NCBI RefSeq assembly: GCF_904848665.1 | Contig: NZ_CAJHCQ010000009.1 | Coordinates: 236,441-300,440, forward strand | DNA length: 64,000 nt | Source of the DNA: Paraburkholderia hiiakae | Lineage (GTDB): Bacteria; Pseudomonadota; Gammaproteobacteria; Burkholderiales; Burkholderiaceae | Direction: 5' to 3' | In this document: piece after piece, positions 58,482 to 64,000 of the stretch | Layout of the letters: each line of letters starts with the position of its first letter | How positions within the stretch are numbered: the first letter of the stretch is position 1 | Translations under genes and position numbers: made by a program | The notes under the pieces: generated by a model | Told to the model about the DNA's origin: nothing | The model's database searches: none | What the model saw: only the letters and a program-made list of their open reading frames with translations

Positions 58482-59564
58482 ATGAACCACACGAATTCCC
58501 ATCGCGCGGGTTTTGCACGCAAGCTGCTGCCGATCGCGGCCGCAGCGGCGCTGCTGGGTGCAGCCGCGAGCGCGCACGCTGCCGACGCCGTCGTGCTGTA
58601 CACGGCCGATGGCCTCGAAAATCTCTATAAGGACGTGCTGCCGGCCTTCGAGAAGAAGGAAGGCGTGAAGGTCAACATCGTGACGGCGGGCAGCGGCGAA
58701 GTGGTGAACCGCGCGAACGTCGAGAAGGACTCGCCGAAGGCCGACGTGATCGTCACGCTGCCGCCGTTCATCCAGACGGCGCAGCAAAGCGGCCTGCTGC
58801 AGCCGTACCAGAGCGTGAACTACAAGAATGTCCCGGCGATCGCGAAGGCGACGGACGGTTCGTGGGCTACGTTCGTGAACAACTACTTCTCGTTTGCGAT
58901 CAATCCCGATGTCGTGAAGAACGAGCCCAAGACGTTTGCTGACCTGCTGCACCCGGACTACTCGGGCAAGGTTGCGTACTCGAACCCGGCCACGGCTGGC
59001 GACGGCATGGCCGTGATCATCCTCACGACCTCGCTGATGGGCGAAGACAAGGCGTTCGACTACCTCAAGAAGCTCGAGCAGAGCGCGAAGTTCCACACCA
59101 AGGGCACGGGCTACCTCGACGTGCTGCTCTCGCGTAACGAAATCTCGGTGGCCAACGGCGACCTGCAGATGGATCTCGACGACGCAGCCAACGGCGGCCT
59201 CTCGCTCAAGCCGATCTTCCTCGCGGCCGACGCTGGCGGTCATCCCACGACGTTCCAGCTGCCGTACGCAATCGGCCTGATCAAGAACGGCCCGAACCAG
59301 GCTGAAGGCAAGAAGCTGATCGACTACCTGATGTCGACGGACGTGCAGTCGAAGGTGCCGGACATCTTCGGCATTCCGGGCCGCACGGACGTGGCGCTCA
59401 CGGGCAAGAACGGCGAAGCGGTCAAGCAGGCCATCCAGGGCGTGAAGCTCATTCCGGTTGACTGGAACCAGGTGATGGCGAAGAAGGCCGACTGGACGAC
59501 GCGCTGGAAGAACGAAGTGATCGGCTCGTCGGGCAAGCCGCTCGAAGTCGTGAAGCCGAAGTAA
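58482..59564 (+). CDS. phnS: 2-aminoethylphosphonate ABC transporter, substrate-binding protein
   Basis: Periplasmic receptor that delivers AEP to the PhnTUV permease. 360 residues. Signal peptide at about 1-34 (KLLPIAAAAALLGAAASAHA). The mature part is a type-II iron-binding-like periplasmic protein (VVLYTADGLENLYKDVLPAF, GSGEVVNRANVEKDSPKADV, then GVTLP-type loop VIVTLPPFIQTAQQSGLL). FEAGEDKAFDYLKKL-like and GHPTTFQLPYAIGLIK follow, the pattern of PhnS proteins. GGAGAG precedes the ATG. First gene of the operon. Confidence 0.92.
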   Translation: MNHTNSHRAGFARKLLPIAAAAALLGAAASAHAADAVVLYTADGLENLYKDVLPAFEKKEGVKVNIVTAGSGEVVNRANVEKDSPKADVIVTLPPFIQTAQQSGLLQPYQSVNYKNVPAIAKATDGSWATFVNNYFSFAINPDVVKNEPKTFADLLHPDYSGKVAYSNPATAGDGMAVIILTTSLMGEDKAFDYLKKLEQSAKFHTKGTGYLDVLLSRNEISVANGDLQMDLDDAANGGLSLKPIFLAADAGGHPTTFQLPYAIGLIKNGPNQAEGKKLIDYLMSTDVQSKVPDIFGIPGRTDVALTGKNGEAVKQAIQGVKLIPVDWNQVMAKKADWTTRWKNEVIGSSGKPLEVVKPK

Positions 59565-59592
59565 GCAACCGTACTTGCAGGAGATGAACCCG

Positions 59593-60702
59593 GTGAATAC
59601 CGCAAGCCTCGCGCCGGCCGGCATGGCCCGCGCGCTGCCGGATGTGTCCGGACTGACTGACGCCACGGACGCGCCCGGAGCCGCGGGCGTGCAGATCGAC
59701 CACCTGAGCGTGCGCTTCGGCGCGCGCACTGTCCTCGACGATCTGTCGCTCACGATCCGCCGCGGCGAACTGCTGACCGTGCTGGGCCGCAGCGGCTGCG
59801 GCAAGACAACCTTGCTGCGTTTCATCGCCGGGTTCATCGAAGCCGATGGACTCGCGGGCTCGCTCACCGTGGCGGGCTGCGATCTGACCCATGTGCCGCC
59901 GCATCAGCGCAACCTGGGTCTGCTGTTCCAGAGCTATGCGCTTTTTCCGCATCTCTCGGTGTTCGAGAACGTCGCGTTCGGGTTGAAGGCGCGCCGCGTG
60001 CCGTCGCGCGATATCGCGCGACGCGTAGCCGACGCCCTCAAGCTCGTGCAGCTGGGCGACGCGGGGCACGTCATGCCCGCGCAGCTCTCGGGCGGCATGC
60101 AGCAGCGCGTGGCGCTCGCGCGTGCGCTCGTGATCGAGCCGGACGTGTTGCTGCTCGACGAGCCGCTCTCGGCACTCGACGCCAATCTGCGCGCTTCGGT
60201 GCGCTCCGAATTGAAGGCGCTGCACGAGCGCCTGCCCGATCTGACGATCGTGTGCGTGACGCACGATCAGGACGACGCGCTCGTGCTGTCCGACCGCACG
60301 CTGCTGATGCGCGATGGCCGCATCGCCCAGCTCGGCACGCCGCAGGAACTCTACGACACGCCCAACGACGCCTACGTAGCGCGCTATCTCGGCGCGGCGA
60401 ATCTGCTGCCGCCGAACGTCGCGTTCCCGGTGGGCGACGCGCGCCACGACGTGCGCGACAAGCTCGCGTGCCTGCGTCCTGAAAGCCTGCGCATCGTGCC
60501 GCTCGGCGAAGGCTCGCTGCATGGCACGATCGAATCCGTCGAATGGTATGGCTCGGTGCTATCGGTGCCGGTGCTGCTCGATGCGATGCCGAACGAACCG
60601 GTGCTCGTCACCATGCAGCGCGGCCACGGCATGACGCCGGCGAAAGGCATGCGTGTGTCCCTGCGTTACGAGGCTGACGATGTCGTCCTTATCAACCCCT
60701 GA
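59593..60702 (+). CDS. phnT: 2-aminoethylphosphonate ABC transporter, ATP-binding protein
   Basis: 369 residues. Walker A GRSGCGKTTLLRF near 60-72, Q-loop LLFQSYALFPH, signature LSGGMQQRVALARAL, Walker B VLLLDEPLSALD and H-loop VTHDQDD; a C-terminal TOBE-like region near 270-360. The N-terminus has an unusual 30-residue Ala/Pro extension. The GTG at 59593 has GGAG nine bases upstream, whereas the ATG at 59584 abuts that GGAG with no spacing, so I prefer GTG. Overlaps the phnU start by 23 bases. Confidence 0.92.
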   Translation: MNTASLAPAGMARALPDVSGLTDATDAPGAAGVQIDHLSVRFGARTVLDDLSLTIRRGELLTVLGRSGCGKTTLLRFIAGFIEADGLAGSLTVAGCDLTHVPPHQRNLGLLFQSYALFPHLSVFENVAFGLKARRVPSRDIARRVADALKLVQLGDAGHVMPAQLSGGMQQRVALARALVIEPDVLLLDEPLSALDANLRASVRSELKALHERLPDLTIVCVTHDQDDALVLSDRTLLMRDGRIAQLGTPQELYDTPNDAYVARYLGAANLLPPNVAFPVGDARHDVRDKLACLRPESLRIVPLGEGSLHGTIESVEWYGSVLSVPVLLDAMPNEPVLVTMQRGHGMTPAKGMRVSLRYEADDVVLINP

Positions 60703-61594
60703 TTCTTCCTTGGCGCTGCCCGGCGCCGACACGCACGCGGCCGCCGTGCGCCGCCGCGAACGGCGCGCGCAATGGCATATCGCGTTTCTGCTCGTGTTCG
60801 TGCTTGGACCGCTCGTCGTCTATCCGCTCGTGCGCCTCGTGCTGCTGAGCCTTTCGGGCGCGCACGGCTTGAGCTTCCACGCGTACGAGACTTTCTTCGG
60901 CAATCCCGATTCGCGCGGCGTGATCGCCACGACTTTGTGGATTCTGTTTCTGAGCGCGGGTCTGGCTTCCGTGCTTGGCGTCGCACTTGCGGCGCTGCTG
61001 TTCTTCAAGCCGTTTCCGGGCGCGCAGCTCGTCACGCGCTTTCTGGAACTGTTCGTGGCGTTCCCGTCGTTTCTCGTCGCGTTCACGCTGATCTTTCTGT
61101 ACGGCTCGCAGGGCTCCGTGAGCATCGGGCTGCAACGGCTCTTTCATTTGCAGGCGCCGCCGCTCGACTTTCTGTTCGGCATCGGCGGGGTCGTGCTCGC
61201 CGAAGTGGTGTTCTACGCGCCATTCGTCGTGCGCCCGACGCTCGCCGCGTTCGCGCTGCTCGACATGCGCCTGATCGAAGCCGCACGCAGTCTCGGTGCA
61301 AATACCCGGATGGTCGCTCTGCGCGTGATCCTGCCGCTCGCGTGGCCGGGCATCGCTGCGGGCACGATCCTGTGCTTTCTGCTGACGTTCAACGAGTTCG
61401 GCATTCTGCTTGTGCTCGGCAGCGCGCACCTCATCACGCTGCCGGTGGCGATCTACAGCTCGGCCACAGTCGATCTCGATCTGCCGACGGCCGCTGCGGG
61501 CGCCGTGGTCATGCTCGCGATGTCGCTTTCCCTGTATGCGCTGTATCGGCGCGTGAATCGCCGCAGTCATGGAGGCGCGCGCAATGTCAACTAA
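60680..61594 (+). CDS. phnU: 2-aminoethylphosphonate ABC transporter, permease
   Basis: 304 residues with six membrane helices of the binding-protein-dependent permease family. The EAA loop RLIEAARSLGANTRMVALRV then ILPLAWPGIAAG (near 200-230) contacts the ATPase. Start at 60680 with GAGG upstream, inside the end of phnT. It is translationally coupled and pairs with phnV as a heterodimeric channel. Confidence 0.92.
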   Translation: MSSLSTPDSSLALPGADTHAAAVRRRERRAQWHIAFLLVFVLGPLVVYPLVRLVLLSLSGAHGLSFHAYETFFGNPDSRGVIATTLWILFLSAGLASVLGVALAALLFFKPFPGAQLVTRFLELFVAFPSFLVAFTLIFLYGSQGSVSIGLQRLFHLQAPPLDFLFGIGGVVLAEVVFYAPFVVRPTLAAFALLDMRLIEAARSLGANTRMVALRVILPLAWPGIAAGTILCFLLTFNEFGILLVLGSAHLITLPVAIYSSATVDLDLPTAAAGAVVMLAMSLSLYALYRRVNRRSHGGARNVN

Positions 61595-62459
61595 TCCTGT
61601 CGCCGGTTCCGAGCGCATCGCGCTGCCGCCCAAGCACCGTCGTGCGCGGCCTGTGGAGCGCAGCCTCTTTTCGCGCTTTGCCGGCGCGGCATTGCTTGGC
61701 CTCGCGGCGCTGCTGTGCTTCTGGCTTTTCGTGTTGCCGGTGCTCGTGGTCGCGTTGTCGAGTGTCGCGTCGCACTGGTCGGGCACGATCTTGCCCGACG
61801 GTTTCAGCACGCGCTGGTTCGAGCGCCTCGGCTCCACCGACTTCGATGCGCTCGCAACGAGTCTCGAAGTCGGCTTCGGCGTGGCAGTGCTCGGCACCGC
61901 GCTCGGTCTCTGGCTCGCACTCGCGCTCGAAGGGCGCGACCGGCGTGGTCTGGGCGCGGTCGTCGACACGCTCGCGATGGTGCCCAACGGCGTGCCGAGC
62001 GTGGTGCTTGGCCTCGCGGTGCTGATCGCCTATCACAAGGCGCCGGTGGATCTGTCGAGTTCGGCTGCGATCGTCGTATTCGTGCAGCTCGCACTGGTAC
62101 TGCCATTTTGCTATCGATGTGCGTCCGCGGCGCTGCGTCCCGAGCTGACCGTCTTGCGCGAAGCGGCAGCGAGTCTCGGCGCGCCGCCTTCGATGGTGCT
62201 GCGCCGCGTGGTGCTGCCGCAACTCGTGCCGGCCATCCGTGCGAGTCTCGCGCTCGGTTTCGCGTTGTCGCTCGGCGAACTGGGCGCGACGCTCACGGTC
62301 TATCCGCCGGGCTTTGCGACGGTGCCGATCGTCGTGGTGGGCGCGGTCGAGCGTGGGTATTACCTGCCGGCTTCGGCGCTCTCGCTGATCCTGTTGCTCG
62401 TCTCGCTGGGGGCGCTGCTGCTGATCGCGGCGCGTGTGCCGCGCCGGCGGGCGGACTGA
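61584..62459 (+). CDS. phnV: 2-aminoethylphosphonate ABC transporter, second permease
   Basis: 291 residues, six helices. EAA loop LREAAASLGAPPSMVLRRVV then LPQLVPAIRAS near 190-220. The ATG at 61584 has a consensus GGAGG nine bases upstream and lies within the last codons of phnU (11-base overlap). The membrane partner of PhnU. Last gene of the transporter unit; the regulator gene follows after 14 bases. Confidence 0.92.
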   Translation: MSTNPVAGSERIALPPKHRRARPVERSLFSRFAGAALLGLAALLCFWLFVLPVLVVALSSVASHWSGTILPDGFSTRWFERLGSTDFDALATSLEVGFGVAVLGTALGLWLALALEGRDRRGLGAVVDTLAMVPNGVPSVVLGLAVLIAYHKAPVDLSSSAAIVVFVQLALVLPFCYRCASAALRPELTVLREAAASLGAPPSMVLRRVVLPQLVPAIRASLALGFALSLGELGATLTVYPPGFATVPIVVVGAVERGYYLPASALSLILLLVSLGALLLIAARVPRRRAD

Positions 62460-62473
62460 GCGGGACGGATGCC

Positions 62474-63226
62474 ATGCGGTTCGATGCGCCGCAGGCGCGT
62501 AACAGACGGGCAAGGCAAGACGTGCAAGATTCGATGACCGAAGAGCAGGCGAGCGGCGCTGCGGGCGATATTGGCCGCGATCCTCAGGCGTTGTCTGACA
62601 CGACGCCGCTTGCCATGGTGCGCCAGCATTCGCTTACTGCGCTGGTGCGCGACGAGATCGAGCGGCGCATCGCGGCAGGCGTGCTGGCGCCCGGCGACAA
62701 GCTCAACGAAGCCGACTGGGCGGCTCGTCTGGCCGTATCGCGCGGACCCGTGCGCGAGGCATTTTGCGCGCTGGAGCAGGTGGGCCTCGTGCGCAACGAG
62801 AAACATCGGGGCGTGTTCGTGCGCAGTGTCGGCGTGGCGGAGGCCCAGGAATTGGGTGAAGTGTGCGCGGCATTGCGCGAAGCGGCGTGCCGGATGCTTG
62901 CGCTGCGCATCGACGCGGCGCAGGTCGCCGAGTTGCGCGAGCACCTGAACGCGATGCGGGACGCGGTGGTCGCCGAGAAGGGAGACGCCTTCCTGCAAGC
63001 GCGCGACGCGTTTCGCGCGTCGCTCGTCACGGCGGCTGGCAACGCCAGGCTGCGCGAGACCTATGTGCGGACCGTGAGCGAATTGCGGCTCTCGTCGCAG
63101 CGCGCGGCGCTGTCGCACAGCGCAATGGACGCATCGTACGCGGGGCATCGCGCGCTGTTGAGCGCGCTTGCCTCGCGAGACGCCGATGAATCGGCCAATC
63201 GCATGCGCGAATCCTGCGGCGACTGA
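62474..63226 (+). CDS. phnR: GntR-family regulator of phosphonate utilisation (PhnR, Burkholderia type)
   Basis: 250 residues. Winged HTH at about 52-115 (LTALVRDEIERRIAAGVLAP, then NEADWAARLAVSRGPVREAF) and an FCD-type effector domain at about 125-245 (VGVAEAQELGEVCAALREAA, DAFLQARDAFRASLVTAAGN). Position immediately after phnSTUV and before phnZ matches the Burkholderia-type PhnR subgroup of GntR regulators. It presumably senses AEP or a breakdown product. The first 45 residues are a poorly ordered extension; a later start (ATG at 62534) is possible. Confidence 0.88.
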   Translation: MRFDAPQARNRRARQDVQDSMTEEQASGAAGDIGRDPQALSDTTPLAMVRQHSLTALVRDEIERRIAAGVLAPGDKLNEADWAARLAVSRGPVREAFCALEQVGLVRNEKHRGVFVRSVGVAEAQELGEVCAALREAACRMLALRIDAAQVAELREHLNAMRDAVVAEKGDAFLQARDAFRASLVTAAGNARLRETYVRTVSELRLSSQRAALSHSAMDASYAGHRALLSALASRDADESANRMRESCGD

Positions 63227-63297
63227 GGGCAGCGGGAGCGTTGGATCGCGGCCTGGCGTGGGCCGTCGCCGTATTCACTTTAGAGGAGTAGAAGAAG

Positions 63298-63852
63298 ATG
63301 GCATTGAGCCTCGCGGACATTCGTGGGCTGTTCGAGACGTACGGCGCGTTGGCTTATAGCGGCGAGCCGGTCACGCAGCTGGAGCACGCGCTGCAAAGCG
63401 GCGCGCTGGCGGAAGAAGAAGGGGCCAGCGAAGAGCTGACCGCGGCGGCGTTCCTGCACGATCTGGGTCACCTGCTCAATCGTCAGGGCGAGACGCCGAC
63501 GGAGCGCGGCATCGACGATCTGCATCAGTACTATGCGCTGCCGTTCCTGCGACCCGTGTTGCCCGATAGCGTGCTGGAACCGATCCGCTTGCACGTGGAT
63601 GCGAAGCGCTATCTCTGCGCAGTCGATGCAGCGTATTTCGGCTGCCTCTCCGCGGACTCGGTGCGCAGCCTCGAATTGCAGGGTGGCATCTTCAATGCAG
63701 ATGAGGCGCGCGATTTCGCTGCGCGCCCCCACGCCGAAGACGCGGTGCGCCTGCGCCGCTGGGACGATCTTGCGAAGGTGACCGGCAAACCGACGCCGGA
63801 CCTCGACCACTATCTGCAGCTCGTCGAACGCGTCATGCAACGCCGCGTTTGA
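63298..63852 (+). CDS. phnZ: PhnZ-type mixed-valence diiron oxygenase (2-amino-1-hydroxyethylphosphonate dioxygenase)
   Basis: Cleaves the C-P bond of 2-amino-1-hydroxyethylphosphonate to glycine and phosphate using O2. 184 residues, HD-domain fold. The PhnZ-specific residues are present in the right spacing: Y20 and E23 (AYSGEPVTQLEH), H30, H54-D55 (FLHDLGH), H76, H99 (LHVDAKRYL), K103 and D156, which correspond to the seven iron or substrate ligands of PhnZ. Y/E in the flexible lid distinguish PhnZ from ordinary HD phosphohydrolases. Preceded by AGGAG. PhnY, the partner hydroxylase, is not in the window and may follow. Confidence is high for the family, good for substrate. Confidence 0.9.
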   Translation: MALSLADIRGLFETYGALAYSGEPVTQLEHALQSGALAEEEGASEELTAAAFLHDLGHLLNRQGETPTERGIDDLHQYYALPFLRPVLPDSVLEPIRLHVDAKRYLCAVDAAYFGCLSADSVRSLELQGGIFNADEARDFAARPHAEDAVRLRRWDDLAKVTGKPTPDLDHYLQLVERVMQRRV

Positions 63853-63903
63853 GGCGATTCCGCTTACGCGTTTTTCCGAATTTCACGAGCGTCAAAAAAC
63901 CGC

Positions 63904-63932
63904 TTGCAAGATGTCACCTGCATGACTAGAAT
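63904..63932 (+). promoter_or_regulatory. Sigma-70-type promoter near the window end
   Basis: TTGCAA, 17 bases, TAGAAT: -35 matches 4 of 6 and -10 matches 5 of 6 with ideal spacing. It lies 52 bases past the phnZ stop. The transcript is cut off by the window edge; its GC-rich leader contains GGGAAG and CGAAAG loops that suggest structure. Confidence 0.5.
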
Positions 63933-64000
63933 TCCGGTCTTTCGCGCTTTCGATGAAGGCGCGGGGAGACGGGAAGCCCGGGCGAAAGCCTTGTGGCGAC
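63933..64000 (+). other. Truncated structured leader or RNA, unidentified
   Basis: The 68 bases after the promoter contain GCGCGGGGAGAC, GGGAAGCCCGGGCGAAAGCC and a final GTGGCGAC. GGGAAG beside a CCCGGGC arm is reminiscent of cobalamin-riboswitch cores, but the diagnostic later box is beyond the window edge. It may equally be an ordinary 5' leader. Confidence 0.2.

Noticed and set aside
63933..64000. Cobalamin riboswitch
   Set aside because: Only a GGGAAG-like segment matches; the diagnostic downstream box is outside the window, so it cannot be supported.

Overview
The window is GC-rich chromosomal DNA from a motile Gram-negative betaproteobacterium, most likely a member of the Burkholderiaceae (Paraburkholderia/Caballeronia/Burkholderia-like). 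The evidence is the GC-biased third codon positions, small Burkholderiaceae-type families (DUF4148, DUF3562), a flagellar cap gene, two chemoreceptors, and a 2-aminoethylphosphonate (AEP) uptake locus of the phnSTUV plus GntR type. I see no rRNA, tRNA, prophage or CRISPR array. About 65 genes are supported, plus three gene remnants.

Layout. 0-5 kb: start of a Pit phosphate transporter (truncated by the window edge) with a candidate Pho box, a Cache-GGDEF diguanylate cyclase, a lone transposase-like winged-helix protein beside an AT-rich island, and small unknown proteins. 5-15.6 kb: fliD with a FliA-type promoter, an IMPACT/YigZ protein, an 800-bp stretch rich in RNA-like structure, an acyl-CoA synthetase divergent from a Crp/Fnr regulator, a stand-alone class B penicillin-binding protein and a chemoreceptor. 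15.9-20 kb: an AEP biosynthesis operon (PEP mutase fused to a nucleotidyltransferase, phosphonopyruvate decarboxylase, AEP transaminase) closed by a strong terminator. 20-28.5 kb: a PepSY membrane protein with a Fur-box-like site, a MocA-like protein, a PaoABC-type molybdenum hydroxylase and a cNMP/TrxR-like fusion. 28.7-38 kb: LysR/MDR pair, HTH-fused pyrB, an M23 peptidase-bactofilin module, a dapA-family gene, an ArsR/old-yellow-enzyme pair. 38.2-38.7 kb: three truncated gene remnants. 38.7-57 kb: cytochrome b561, a second chemoreceptor with a FliA-type -10 element, several divergent regulator/target pairs (LysR/F420-like reductase, LacI/ICL-family, IclR/AruH-like, Lrp/LysE), nadE, an L,D-transpeptidase, a DMT transporter and a UbiB-family protein that has lost its kinase motifs. 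57.3-63.9 kb: DeoR regulator, AEP ABC transporter phnS-T-U-V, PhnR-type GntR regulator and PhnZ.

The unifying theme is phosphorus. The cell appears able both to make AEP (16-20 kb), probably to activate it as a nucleotide conjugate for envelope decoration, and to import and oxidise AEP (58-64 kb). It also has a Pit phosphate transporter at the left edge. Candidate Pho boxes sit before pit and before phnS. The most unusual single gene is the UbiB-like pseudokinase at 55.5-57.1 kb.
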